Source: Streptomyces sp. P3 (GTDB lineage: Bacteria; Actinomycetota; Actinomycetes; Streptomycetales; Streptomycetaceae). From it: a stretch of 64,000 bases of DNA. The notes below the pieces were generated by a model. It made no database searches and was not told where the DNA came from. It was given only the letters and a program-made list of their open reading frames with translations. Below are positions 33,319 to 42,153 of the stretch, one piece after another. The position numbers and the translations under genes were made by a program. How positions within the stretch are numbered: the stretch's first letter is position 1; each line of letters begins with the position of its first letter. The stretch lies in NCBI RefSeq assembly GCF_003032475.1, contig NZ_CP028369.1, forward strand, positions 7,874,001 through 7,938,000. Reading direction: 5' to 3'.

Positions 33319-33841
33319 CGGGTCCCGAGTCACGGCTCGCACCCGAGGAACGGCCGGCCGTGGGCGTCGTACGGCCGGCCGCTCCACCAGTGAGGTGGGC
33401 GCACGGGAGTGGCGCCGGGGAGGGACCGTCGGCCGGTGCTCGGATGACCGCACCCCCACCGTCCGCGCCGACACCTCTGCCTGAACGCCCCTCAGGCCGC
33501 ACGCCCCTGTGAGGGGTGTGAGCTGCCGGCGATCGACTGCGCACGCGTGCCGTCGGGCGTGCAGGGCAAGCGGCGGGCTACGGCCCTCCCGCATCCGCCG
33601 CATCCGCAGAAGGCCGCTGCGGACGGCGCGCACGAGAGCGTCGACGACCAGGAAGCCCCGACGGCCGGTGACGTCGTCCGTCCAGGTCAGGGACAAACAG
33701 GGGGCGCCGGACACCCGGACCCCGGGACCGGGGCGTCACTGAACAGTGGGTCGGTATCGGGAGGTGGTACGAGGGCCGGAAACGCGTTGTCGGGGGAGGC
33801 GACCATAATGGAATGCCTCAGCGACTCCACCTGGAGGTACC
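33319..33841 (+). other. 523-bp region between SGNH and metallo-hydrolase genes
   Basis: Contains the terminator at 33351-33381. I see no convincing gene; open frames in it lack similarity and ribosome-binding sites. GGAGG at 33833-33837 belongs to the following gene. Confidence 0.5.
33351..33381 (+). terminator. hairpin terminator after the SGNH gene
   Basis: A perfect 11-bp stem (CGGCCGGCCGT / ACGGCCGGCCG) with a 9-nt loop, 32 bp beyond the stop. Confidence 0.7.
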
Positions 33842-35032
33842 GTGTCCGGTTTCCGTCCCCTGAGCTCCGGGCTCCGCGGTCTGCAGCCCGAGGCCTTCGG
33901 CGCGGATCCGAGCGGTGGGCGCCTGGCGCGCATCCGCAGATCGCCCCACTACAAGGACGGCGTCTTCCAGAACCCCGGCGGCCCGGCGCGCATCCGCCCC
34001 GCGGGTTCGATGACGGAGTTCGCCAAGGTCTTCTTCGACAAGGAGCAGCGCCCCCGGCGTGCTCCCACGGGCACCGTGCCGGTGCACGCCACCACCCTCG
34101 CCGACCTCGCCAAGCCGCCGGTCACCGGCCTCAGGGTGACCTGGATGGGGCACTCCAGCGTGCTCGCCGAGATCGACGGGCAGCGGGTGCTGTTCGACCC
34201 CGTCTGGGGCGAGCGCTGCTCCCCGTTCGCCTTCGTGGGACCCAGGCGGCTGCACCCGGTGCCGCTTCCGCTGGCCGCGCTCGGCCCGGTCGACGTCGTC
34301 GTCATCTCGCACGACCACTACGACCACCTGGACCTGCCCACCATCAAGGCGCTGGCCGGCACGGACACCCTGTTCGCGGTGCCGCTCGGCGTCGGCGCCC
34401 ATCTCGAGCACTGGGGCGTGTCCGCCGGGCGGCTGCGCGAGCTGGACTGGTACGAGGCGACCGAGGTCGGCGGGCTGACCCTGACGGCCACCCCGGCCCG
34501 GCACTTCTGCGGCCGGGGCCTGCGCAACACCCAGCACACCCTGTGGGCCTCGTGGGTGGTGGCGGGTGCGGAGCACCGGATCTTCCACAGCGGGGACACC
34601 GGTTACTTCGACGGTTTCCGGGACATCGGCGCCGCGCACGGCCCGTTCGACGCGACGATGATCCAGGTCGGGGCGTACTCCGACTTCTGGCCGGACATCC
34701 ACATGACGCCCGAGGAGGGCATGCGGGCCCACCTCGACCTCCAGGGGGGCGTCGCCGGGGTGATGATGCCGATCCACTGGGCCACCTTCAACCTCGCCAC
34801 GCACGCGTGGGCCGAGCCGGGGGAGTGGATGAAGGATGCGGGCGACGAGGTCGGTCAGGCGGTGGCGATCCCGCGGCCGGGCGAGCCGTTCGAGCCGGCG
34901 GGGAAGCTGCCGGAGGAGGCGTGGTGGCGGGCCGTCTCGGGCCCGATCGCGCGCCCCTGGCGACGTCCTCGAAGTGCTGAGCCCGTGGCCGGGACGAGCA
35001 AGAAGGATCTCGACCTCGCGGGTGAGCGGTGA
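33842..35032 (+). CDS. metallo-beta-lactamase-fold hydrolase (NAPE-PLD-like)
   Basis: A 396-aa protein with a metallo-beta-lactamase fold. The zinc motif is SHDHYDHLD near residue 150, the further ligands are in ATPARHFCGRG near residue 220, HSGDTGY near residue 245 and MPIHWATF near residue 303. The 100-residue N-terminal part, with RIRRSPHYKDGVFQNP, is typical of the UlaG/NAPE-PLD branch that cleaves phosphodiesters or phospholipids. No signal peptide is seen. GTG 33842 has GGAGG 4 bp upstream. The natural substrate is unknown; membrane-lipid turnover is one possibility. A strong terminator follows. Confidence 0.88.
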   Translation: MSGFRPLSSGLRGLQPEAFGADPSGGRLARIRRSPHYKDGVFQNPGGPARIRPAGSMTEFAKVFFDKEQRPRRAPTGTVPVHATTLADLAKPPVTGLRVTWMGHSSVLAEIDGQRVLFDPVWGERCSPFAFVGPRRLHPVPLPLAALGPVDVVVISHDHYDHLDLPTIKALAGTDTLFAVPLGVGAHLEHWGVSAGRLRELDWYEATEVGGLTLTATPARHFCGRGLRNTQHTLWASWVVAGAEHRIFHSGDTGYFDGFRDIGAAHGPFDATMIQVGAYSDFWPDIHMTPEEGMRAHLDLQGGVAGVMMPIHWATFNLATHAWAEPGEWMKDAGDEVGQAVAIPRPGEPFEPAGKLPEEAWWRAVSGPIARPWRRPRSAEPVAGTSKKDLDLAGER

Positions 35033-35370
35033 CACCTTCACGGCGTCCGTCACCAGGAAGATCACGTCCCGGGGCGTCCTGCGCGAAGACCGCGGGTCGC
35101 CGTCGGTCCCGTGCTGCCCGACGGCGACCCGCAGCAACGGCGTGACCGGGAGCGGTCCATCGGCCGGGTGACCGGGCTCAGCCGTTCCCGCAGCGCGGGC
35201 AGTTCCTCTCCCCGGCCACTCCGGTGCCCTCGGACACCGGGCCGGCGTTGCACGCCAGGCTGCTCAGAACCGGGCTTGGCAACAGGCCCGCAAACGGCCG
35301 CCGGTCTCTGACCGCATGGGAGCGGGCGGCCGCACGGAGCCGCCACCGGATCCGCTGCGTCGCCTTTCGG
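35033..35370. other. 338-bp region between convergent genes
   Basis: Contains the terminator at 35092-35132. No further feature recognised. Confidence 0.45.
35092..35132 (+). terminator. hairpin terminator after the metallo-hydrolase gene
   Basis: A perfect 15-bp stem (35092-35106 with 35118-35132) and an 11-nt loop, about 60 bp after the stop. Confidence 0.75.
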
Positions 35371-35784
35371 TCACCTCAACCGGGCTCCTGCCGCTGCCAG
35401 TCGGGTGCACCAGTCACGCATCCGTGCCGCCGCGCCACCGTTGAGCAACTGGTCCACCGCGCCGCCGGCAGCGCCCGGCGGCGGTGATCCCTGTCCGGTG
35501 TCCTCGAGTGCTTGCTGCTGGTCGGCGCTGGGCGCGGGGGACAGGGAGGCACCGCGCCCCACGAGGGTGTAGCGCCGTCCGTCGACGGTCAGCACGAGGG
35601 TGCCGAGCCGGGTGAGGCGACCGGTCACGGTGCGTGGGTCGGCCTGCACAACCGTGCCGAGGGAGCGATCCCGCACGTGCAGGCTGTCGGGACGCAGGGT
35701 GACCAGGACGGGCTCGCAGCGGGCGCCGTTCCACACGCTGCGCCTCCAGTGGACGATCCCCGAGTGTCCGGTGTCTGTGCTCAT
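35371..35784 (-). CDS. hypothetical protein
   Basis: A 137-aa protein that I do not recognise. The N-terminal half has alternating strands with short turns (VHWRRSVWNGARCEPVLVTLRPDSLHVRD ... TLVLTVDGRRYTLVGRG), reminiscent of a small PH-like beta barrel, and the C-terminal half is Ala/Gly-rich and probably helical. There is no signal peptide or membrane segment. ATG 35784 is chosen; an in-frame ATG lies four codons upstream at 35796. Codon usage is coherent over the full length, which supports a real gene. No neighbour hints at function. Confidence 0.6.
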   Translation of the reverse strand: MSTDTGHSGIVHWRRSVWNGARCEPVLVTLRPDSLHVRDRSLGTVVQADPRTVTGRLTRLGTLVLTVDGRRYTLVGRGASLSPAPSADQQQALEDTGQGSPPPGAAGGAVDQLLNGGAAARMRDWCTRLAAAGARLR

Positions 35785-36283
35785 GCCACCGATCATGGCA
35801 TGGGCCCGAGACTGCCCGTCGTGGGCCCGGCCGGGGGTGCGGTTCGCGGCCGAATGGCCCGGACGGAGGATGGAGGCGCCCCGGCACGCGGTCAGCGTCA
35901 GCGCGGGGCAGGGCAGTTGCCGCAGAACGGTCGCCCCGCCGCCGGCCTTTGCTCCGGGCGCATGCGGGGGCCGGGCAGTTGCCTCGCTCTGGCTCCACCC
36001 CATACCTACGAAGCACAGGTGTGGGCGCGGGGAGGGGCCGACTCCCGCGACGGCGGTTTCTGGGGAGCGTAGCCGCCCCTTCGGAGCAGGACGCGAAAAG
36101 CAACTGGTACGAGGCGTACGTCGTCGTCCGCACACCGCCCGGAAGGTGGACAGCACCAGCTTCGGCGCCGACCGGGTGCCACTCGTGATCCCCGCTGACG
36201 AAGCGGGGCCGGTAGCGCCGTTTCCCTGAGCGAACCGGCTTTCGGTGACTCGTCGCAGCGGCCGGCCGGCCGCTGCCGTTCCT
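35785..36283. other. 499-bp region without a supported gene
   Basis: Around 36105-36229 on the + strand two frames together read like the end of a protein (VVVRTPP, then a frame change to VDSTSFGADRVPLVIPADEAGPVAPF and a stop), possibly a gene remnant. The rest holds no feature I can support. Confidence 0.35.
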
Positions 36284-37003
36284 TCAGGTGGCGAGACCGA
36301 GGGCTGCGCCGAGGCGGCGGGCTTCGTGGTCGAAGAAGGCGCGGGGGTCGGCGATGATCTCTCGGCGGTGGCCGAAGACCTCGAAGGAGATGGCGCCCAG
36401 TAGGTAGGTCCAGGCCATCAGGCTGCTCATGACCAGGTCGGCCGGGGTGTGCGCAGGGAGCCCGGCGAGCAGTGGCGCCAGTGACTGCCGGGCGTCGTCG
36501 GGCATCGCGGGCCGGGTGTCGGCGGGGCGGTGACCGTCGTTGCCGGGCGGGTCGGTGAAGAGGGCGCCGATCAGGTAGGGGAGCCGGGTCGCCTGCGCCA
36601 CGGTGTCCTGGGGGGCGGTGTAGCCGGGCACCGGCGAGCCGTAGATCAGCGCGTACTCGTGCGGATGTGCCAACGCCCAGTCCCGCACCGCGTGGCAGAC
36701 GCCGACCCAGCGCTCCAGCGCGGCCCCCGGCTCCGCGTCCGGCGCGGCGTGGGCGGCCTCGGCGGCGTCGCTCAGTGAGGTGTAGCCGTCCAGGATGAGC
36801 GCGGTGAGCAGGGCGTCGCGGCCCGGGAAGTAGCGGTAGAGCGCGGAAGCGGAGGCGAGGCCGAGCTCTCTGGCGACGGCGCGCAGCGAGAGCGCGGCGG
36901 CGCCGCTCTCGGCGAGCTGCCGACGGGCCACCGCCTTGATCTCCGCGGTGAACTCGATCCGGGCCCGTTCCCGTGCGGTGGGGGGCTTGTGAGGGGTGGA
37001 CAT
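36284..37003 (-). CDS. TetR-family transcriptional regulator
   Basis: A 239-aa repressor. Residues about 15-60 hold the helix-turn-helix (FTAEIKAVARRQLAESGAAALSLRAVARELGLASASALYRYFPGRDALL), the rest a ligand-binding helical domain with a TetR_C_13-type end (LGAISFEVFGHRREI). It is divergent from an epimerase gene, and the 142-bp gap contains two perfect palindromes it probably binds. The ligand is unknown; these repressors commonly respond to small organic molecules processed by the divergent gene. ATG 37003 is chosen. Confidence 0.9.
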   Translation of the reverse strand: MSTPHKPPTARERARIEFTAEIKAVARRQLAESGAAALSLRAVARELGLASASALYRYFPGRDALLTALILDGYTSLSDAAEAAHAAPDAEPGAALERWVGVCHAVRDWALAHPHEYALIYGSPVPGYTAPQDTVAQATRLPYLIGALFTDPPGNDGHRPADTRPAMPDDARQSLAPLLAGLPAHTPADLVMSSLMAWTYLLGAISFEVFGHRREIIADPRAFFDHEARRLGAALGLAT

Positions 37004-37053
37004 GAGTCCATGCTGACACGGATCAAGCGGAACGAGAACACCGGACGCAAACG

Positions 37054-37066
37054 AGAACACTGTTCT
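37054..37066. promoter_or_regulatory. TetR operator 1, AGAACA-C-TGTTCT
   Basis: A perfect 13-bp inverted repeat overlapping the first base of a consensus -35 (TTGACA 37066-37071) directed at the epimerase gene. A degenerate copy, GAGAACACCGG, lies at 37034-37044. Confidence 0.65.
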
Positions 37067-37094
37067 TGACAACGCCCTCGGGCTGCGCCACTCT
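37066..37094 (+). promoter_or_regulatory. candidate promoter of the epimerase gene
   Basis: TTGACA at 37066-37071 and a weak CACTCT at 37089-37094 with a 17-bp spacer, lying between two operator copies, so binding there would block it. Confidence 0.45.
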
Positions 37095-37112
37095 CTCGGC
37101 ATCGACCAAACG

Positions 37113-37125
37113 AGAACACTGTTCT
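37113..37125. promoter_or_regulatory. TetR operator 2, AGAACA-C-TGTTCT
   Basis: Identical 13-bp repeat 59 bp downstream of operator 1 (centre to centre), 20 bp before the epimerase start. Having the same palindrome twice in one gap is strong evidence for a real operator. Confidence 0.65.
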
Positions 37126-37145
37126 CTGGCGCACCGGAGGAAACC

Positions 37146-38102
37146 GTGGGTAAGCACCTGATCGTCGGCATGGGCCCCATCGGCTCGGCCGCCGCCCGGC
37201 TCCTCGCCGCACGCGGCGAGGAGGTCGTCATGGTCAGCCGCTCGGGAGCAGCGCCCGCCACGGCCGGTCCGACCGACCTGCTGCCGGGCATACGGCGCCT
37301 GCGGCTGGACGCCACCGACGCCGCCGCGCTCGGTGAGCTGGCCACGGGCGCGGCTGTGCTCTACAACTGCGCCAGCCCGGCCTATCACCGATGGGCCACG
37401 GACTGGCCCCCACTCGCAGCCGCCCTGCTGGCCGCCGCCGAACGCTCCGGCGCCGTCCTGGCCACGGTCGGCAACCTCTACGGCTACGGCGCGGTCACCG
37501 CCCCGATGACCGAGGACACCCCGCTCGACCCCAACTCGGTCAAGGGCCGGGTGCGCGCCCGGATGTGGGAGGACGCGCTGGCACTGCACCGGGCCGGACG
37601 GATCCGGGCCACCGAGATCCGCAGCTCCGACTACATCGGCCCGCACGCCGAGAGCCCGCTCGGGGCCCGGGTGGTGCCACGCCTGCTGGCCGGCCGCGGC
37701 GTCCAGGTGCTGCGCAGCGCCGACACCGCCCACAGCTGGACCTACACCGAGGACGCCGCCCGGCTGCTGGTCGCCGTCGGCAGCGAGGAACGGGCCTGGG
37801 GCCGCCCCTGGCACGTCCCTACCAACCCGCCCCGTACCCAGCGCGAGGCCGTCGCCGACCTCGCCGAGGCCGCCGGGGTCGCGCCGGTCCGGGTCGGTGA
37901 GGTCCCGGCCGTCGTGCTGGCGGCACTGGGGGTGCTCAACCCGACCGTGCGGGCCCTGCGCGAGGTCAACTACCAGTTCGAACGCCCCTTTGTGATGGAC
38001 TCGGGTGCGGCCACCGCTGCCTTCGGCCTCACGGCCACCCCCTGGACGGAGGTGCTCGGCGCCACCGTGGACTCCTACCGACCCCCGGCCGCCCACCGCT
38101 GA
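37146..38102 (+). CDS. NAD-dependent epimerase/dehydratase family protein
   Basis: A 318-aa Rossmann-fold protein. It begins with IVGMGPIGSAAARLLAARGEEV (dinucleotide binding), has the sequence NLYGYG near residue 110, and an atypical SDR in which the YxxxK is not clearly present; KGRVRARMWEDAL sits where the catalytic helix would be. It may be an NAD(P)-binding reductase or isomerase of a small molecule. GGAGG lies 5 bp before the GTG start. The gene is under a TetR-type operator pair and is monocistronic. The substrate may be the ligand of the divergent repressor or related to it; that is inference. Confidence 0.8.
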   Translation: MGKHLIVGMGPIGSAAARLLAARGEEVVMVSRSGAAPATAGPTDLLPGIRRLRLDATDAAALGELATGAAVLYNCASPAYHRWATDWPPLAAALLAAAERSGAVLATVGNLYGYGAVTAPMTEDTPLDPNSVKGRVRARMWEDALALHRAGRIRATEIRSSDYIGPHAESPLGARVVPRLLAGRGVQVLRSADTAHSWTYTEDAARLLVAVGSEERAWGRPWHVPTNPPRTQREAVADLAEAAGVAPVRVGEVPAVVLAALGVLNPTVRALREVNYQFERPFVMDSGAATAAFGLTATPWTEVLGATVDSYRPPAAHR

Positions 38103-38765
38103 GCCGGCCGGAGGTGAGACCACAGGTTCGATCAGCCCTCCCTCGGCGGGGTGCGGCCGCGGCCAGACCCGTCGCGTGATCCGGGGTGATCTGCCCGACG
38201 CCCGCGCTGGGTCGTGGAGGGGTCCGGCGACATCACCGTCACCACAGGGGGAGCCGTACCGGGGTCGCCCTGGTCGGCGAGGGCGCGGGCGAGATCGTGC
38301 ACGGTGGGGGTGTCGGTGGACGTGACCACTCCTCGGATGACGCTGATGGAGTCTGGGCGATCCGACATCCAAGGCCAATACCGATACCCAGAGTGACATT
38401 CGGGTGGGTGTCGCCGAGGGTGGCGAGGCGCCGGAAGCGGCTCCGGCGGGCCGACCGGAACGCCGTGACGTTCCATCGTGCGGGTCGGGGGTGCATCGCC
38501 CCTCGGCCCGCACAGTCGCTTTCGGATCGCCTCTGACCAGGTCTGATCGAACTCTTTTCATGCTGCCTCGTGCGACGCGCGGGCATATCGGTCTGCCGTG
38601 CGATCCCTCATACCAGAGCGGGACGCCGACTGGGGGACTTTGTCAACTGCCCACCGCACATGATGGGTTGCCGACTACTGTGAGTGGCCGTCGGGCGACA
38701 CCGGGCCGTGTTTCCCGGCTCTCCCGACCGACGACCCGGCTCGACGGACCAGTACGAGGACACCG
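38103..38765. other. 663-bp region between epimerase gene and conservon
   Basis: No strong gene. A minus-strand frame, 38132-38368 (78 aa from ATG 38368, containing ISVIRGVVTSTDTPTVHDLA), has some gene-like character but no recognised family; I give it low weight. Upstream of 38766 GAGGAC serves the conservon start. Confidence 0.4.
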
Positions 38766-41279
38766 ATGTCTCACCTCCGCGCACCCGCCGCACGAGCAGA
38801 CCGCCGTGAGGGCGGGCGGCACGGGCGGCCCGTCGCCCGCATCGCACCGGCGCCGGCCGAGACGCACATACGGCCCCAGTTGGTGCGGCTCGCCGTGCTC
38901 CCGCCGACCGCGGTGGCGTTGAGCGCCTGCGCGGTGGTCCTGTTCACGGTGCGCTCCAGCGGTGTGCGCCCCGGCCCGACCCTGTGGGCGGTCCTGGCCG
39001 GCGCCGCCGCGGTGACCGGCGTCGGCATCGTGATCGCGGCGGTGGCCGCCGACCGCGCGGCCCGCTCCGTCAGCGACCGCATCGCCGCCCTGCGCCGCGG
39101 CAGCGCACGCGGCGAGGCCGACCTGCGCGCCGCCGTCGAGGCGCTGCGCCGCGGCGAGGTCCCCCCGCAACGCGCCTCGCGGGGCGGACTGCCCGCCGGC
39201 GCGGACGACTTCGAGCTCCTCGCGGCCGACCTGGCACGCGCCCACGACGGGGCCGTCACCGCCGTCGTGCAGGCCGCACAGCTGTCGAGCCAGACCGGCA
39301 GCGAACAGAAGCTGGAGGTGTTCGTCAACCTCGCGCGGCGTCTGCAATCCCTGGTGCACCGTGAAATCTCGATCCTCGACGAGCTGGAGAACGAGATCGA
39401 GGACCCCGATCTGCTCAAGGGCCTCTTCCACGTCGACCACCTCGCCACCCGCATCCGCCGGCACGCCGAGAACCTCGCCGTCCTCGGCGGGGCGGTGTCG
39501 CGCCGGCAGTGGAGCAACCCGGTTCCCATGACCGAGGTGCTGCGCTCCGCCATCGCCGAGGTCGAGCAGTACGCCCGCGTGAAACTCGTCCCGCCCGTCG
39601 AGGGTGAACTGCGCGGTCATGCCGTGGCCGACGTCATCCACCTGCTCGCCGAACTCGTCGAGAACGCCACGGTGTTCTCCGCGCCGCACACCCAGGTGCT
39701 GCTGCGGGCCAACCTGGTCACCTCCGGCCTGGCCGTCGAGGTCGAGGACCGCGGGCTCGGCCTGCCGGTCGAGGAACAGAGCCGGATGAACGCCCTGCTC
39801 GCCGACCCCGACCAGGTCAACGTCGGGCGGCTGCTGGCCGACGGGCGCATCGGTCTGTTCGTCGTCTCCCAACTGGCCCGGCGGCACGGCATCCGGGTCC
39901 GCCTGCAGAGCAACATCTACGGCGGCGTCCAGGCCGTCCTCGTCGTGCCGCAGGCCCTGCTCGGCTCCGCGCCGGGCGTCCTCGCGGCGGCGTCGCCGGG
40001 CCCGGACACCGACGGTGCGGGACGGCCGCTCGTGCCCGCCACGCCTTCCGCAGTGACCCCGGTGGCGACGCCGCGTACGACGGCCGTGGCCCCGCCGCTG
40101 CCCGCGGTCTCGCCGACCCGACCCGGCCGCCCCGGACCGCGACTCGTCGCCGGAGACGAGCGGACGACGGCACGGGACACGAGGGACGCGGGCCGGCCGT
40201 TCGCCCCCGCCGACGCCCCGGCGCACGTCACGGCCGCGGCGCACACCCGGACCGAGCTCTCGTCGGCGCAGGCCTACCCGCAGACACAGGACGCCGCGTC
40301 CGTCCTCTCGTCGGGCGGCGGTATGCCGGGGGGAGCCGGCGTCCAGTCCGCACCGGCACGGCCGCCGGGGCCGACCGCGTCCTCGCCGGCCCGGAACACG
40401 CCCGAGCCCGGAGAGCGTGCGGGCCTTCTGCCGCCGCAGGGCGCCTCCGGAGCCGGGCGCACCTCTCACGCCCCGCAGACACCGGAGACCGGCGCTCCGC
40501 GGGGCGACGGCGACCGGCCCATCCCGCTCCCCGTCCGCGACGCCCGGGCGGCGAGACCCAACCCGGCCGAGGCCGTGCCCGGCATCCGGAGCGGCGACCG
40601 CCCCGTCGTCGAGGAGCACGAGGGCATCGCGCCCACGCCGCGTGTCGGCACGGTGCGCGGCACCATGGGCAAGCCCCACCTGCCCCGCCGCCGCGCCCAG
40701 GAGCACATCGTCCCCCAGCTGCGCGGCGGGCCGGCGCCCCGTCCGGACGTCGAATCGTCCGCCGGTCACGACCCCGGTCTGATGGCCGCCTTCCAACGGG
40801 GCGTCGGTCTCGCCGAGGCCCAGCAGAGCCTGCAGGCGGACGCGGCGGAGCCGGCCCCGTACCCGCCGACGGACTCCTCGCAGCCGACCACCCGCCCCGA
40901 GCCGTACGGATCGCAGCGCGCATTCCGGCCCGAGCCCCATGGATCGCAGCCGGCCGCCCGGCCCGAGCCGTCCCCGACTGAGCAGCCCTGGCACACGGGA
41001 TCGCTCCACCCGTCGGCGCAGGGCCGCGGCGAGCATCCGGACGACGCCGGTCGTAGCGGCGGCGCGACGGCCGCAGCCGCCCGGGGCGTCCCGCTCCCGC
41101 TCCTGCCGCCCGCGCCGCTCCCCGTCGACACACGACGGGCGCACCGGTCCCAGATGTCCGAGGCACGCCCCGCCCATGCCGCCGCGCCCCCCGAGGCGTA
41201 CGGCGCGCGGGGCGGGCCCGACCTGCCCGAACCCGACCGATCCACCGCCCGGCACGACGGGAGCGCACCAGCCGGATGA
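38766..41279 (+). CDS. cvnA: conservon sensor-like ATPase CvnA
   Basis: An 837-aa membrane protein, the histidine-kinase-like member of a Streptomyces conservon. Two membrane helices lie near residues 37-61 and 75-100 with a very short outer loop; a helical region follows, then a GHKL ATPase domain about residues 250-395 (HLLAELVENATVFS, VEDRGLGLPVEE, DGRIGLFVVSQLARRHGI). No phospho-accepting His is clear. The remaining 430 residues are Pro/Ala/Arg-rich and probably disordered. CvnA proteins act with CvnB-D as a membrane complex resembling eukaryotic G-protein signalling. ATG 38766 is preceded by GAGGAC. Its stop overlaps a possible cvnB start (ATGA). Confidence 0.88.
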   Translation: MSHLRAPAARADRREGGRHGRPVARIAPAPAETHIRPQLVRLAVLPPTAVALSACAVVLFTVRSSGVRPGPTLWAVLAGAAAVTGVGIVIAAVAADRAARSVSDRIAALRRGSARGEADLRAAVEALRRGEVPPQRASRGGLPAGADDFELLAADLARAHDGAVTAVVQAAQLSSQTGSEQKLEVFVNLARRLQSLVHREISILDELENEIEDPDLLKGLFHVDHLATRIRRHAENLAVLGGAVSRRQWSNPVPMTEVLRSAIAEVEQYARVKLVPPVEGELRGHAVADVIHLLAELVENATVFSAPHTQVLLRANLVTSGLAVEVEDRGLGLPVEEQSRMNALLADPDQVNVGRLLADGRIGLFVVSQLARRHGIRVRLQSNIYGGVQAVLVVPQALLGSAPGVLAAASPGPDTDGAGRPLVPATPSAVTPVATPRTTAVAPPLPAVSPTRPGRPGPRLVAGDERTTARDTRDAGRPFAPADAPAHVTAAAHTRTELSSAQAYPQTQDAASVLSSGGGMPGGAGVQSAPARPPGPTASSPARNTPEPGERAGLLPPQGASGAGRTSHAPQTPETGAPRGDGDRPIPLPVRDARAARPNPAEAVPGIRSGDRPVVEEHEGIAPTPRVGTVRGTMGKPHLPRRRAQEHIVPQLRGGPAPRPDVESSAGHDPGLMAAFQRGVGLAEAQQSLQADAAEPAPYPPTDSSQPTTRPEPYGSQRAFRPEPHGSQPAARPEPSPTEQPWHTGSLHPSAQGRGEHPDDAGRSGGATAAAARGVPLPLLPPAPLPVDTRRAHRSQMSEARPAHAAAPPEAYGARGGPDLPEPDRSTARHDGSAPAG

Positions 41280-41344
41280 GCCCTGTGAGCACCCCCACCC
41301 CCAGTGCTCCCGCAGACCTTCGTACCCCAAGGAGTCGATCCACC

Positions 41345-41779
41345 ATGGCGAGCGATGCGCCGACCGGCCATGTATCCGACCTCGACTGGCTGATGAGCGG
41401 CCTCGTGCAGCGCGTGCCGCACACCATGAGCGCGGTGCTGCTCTCCTGCGACGGACTGGTGAAGTCGGTCCACGGCCTCGATGCGGACAGCGCCGACCAC
41501 ATGGCGGCGCTGGCGTCCGGCCTGTACTCCCTCGGCCGCAGCGCCGGCGTCCGGTTCGCCGACGGCGGCGACGTCCGGCAGGTCGTCGTCGAACTCGACT
41601 CGACGCTGCTCTTCGTCACCACCGCCGGCTCCGGCACGTGCCTCGCGGTGCTCGCCGGACGGGAGGCCGACGCCGCCGTGCTCGGCTACGAGATGGCGAT
41701 GCTGGTGAAGAGCGTCCGGCCGTATCTGACGACCGCGCCCCGGCAGCACGCCGTCGAACCGTCGGTGATGGGACCTTGA
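41345..41779 (+). CDS. cvnB: roadblock/LC7 protein CvnB
   Basis: A 144-aa Roadblock/LC7 protein (residues about 12-110: DLDWLMSGLVQRVPHTMSAVLLSCDGLV), the type that binds small GTPases and often acts as a GTPase-activating or scaffolding partner. In conservons it associates with CvnD. Two starts are in frame: ATG 41276, overlapping cvnA, and ATG 41345 (MASDAPTG), with AAGGAG 10 bp upstream and matching the usual length of about 140 aa; I chose the latter. The next gene overlaps its stop if TTG 41776 is used. Confidence 0.88.
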   Translation: MASDAPTGHVSDLDWLMSGLVQRVPHTMSAVLLSCDGLVKSVHGLDADSADHMAALASGLYSLGRSAGVRFADGGDVRQVVVELDSTLLFVTTAGSGTCLAVLAGREADAAVLGYEMAMLVKSVRPYLTTAPRQHAVEPSVMGP

Positions 41780-41781
41780 GG

Positions 41782-42153
41782 GTGGCGGCGGCCGGCGACG
41801 GGCCGTGGCTCGACGACGCGGCCGGACGGCTGGTGCGCCCTTTCACGGTCAGCGGCGGCCGCACCAGGCCCAGCGTCGCCCTCGACCTCATGTCGCAGGT
41901 GATGGCCACCGGAGCGACCCCCCTCGGCTATCTCGGCCCCGAACACGCACTGGCGCTCGACCTGACCCGTGCACCCGTGTCGGTCGCCGAGATCGCGGCC
42001 CATCTGAAGCTGCCGGCGGCGGTCACCAAGGTGCTGCTGTCCGACCTCCTCGACTGCGGGGCGCTGACCACCAAACCCCCCGAGTACCACCACATCCCCA
42101 CCGACCGGGCCCTTCTGGAGGCAGTGCTCGATGGACTACGACGACAGCTCTGA
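41782..42153 (+). CDS. cvnC: DUF742 protein CvnC
   Basis: A 123-aa DUF742 protein, the third member of every conservon, probably a winged-helix adaptor (RPFTVSGGRTRP near residue 20; VSVAEIAAHLKLPAAVTKVLLSDLLDCGALTT near residue 70 is helix-turn-helix-like). GTG 41782 is chosen; TTG at 41776 overlapping the cvnB stop is equally possible and would add two codons. It overlaps the start of cvnD by 23 bp. Function in the complex is unknown. Confidence 0.85.
   Translation: MAAAGDGPWLDDAAGRLVRPFTVSGGRTRPSVALDLMSQVMATGATPLGYLGPEHALALDLTRAPVSVAEIAAHLKLPAAVTKVLLSDLLDCGALTTKPPEYHHIPTDRALLEAVLDGLRRQL

Noticed and set aside
38132..38368. 78-aa minus-strand frame in the gap before the conservon
   Set aside because: Reads somewhat like a protein but I know no family and saw no good ribosome-binding site; noted in the gap entry, not called as a gene.
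41276..41344. Longer cvnB start at ATG 41276
   Set aside because: Overlaps cvnA, but adds a low-complexity 23-residue tail not usual for the family, and 41345 has AAGGAG upstream; kept as an alternative.
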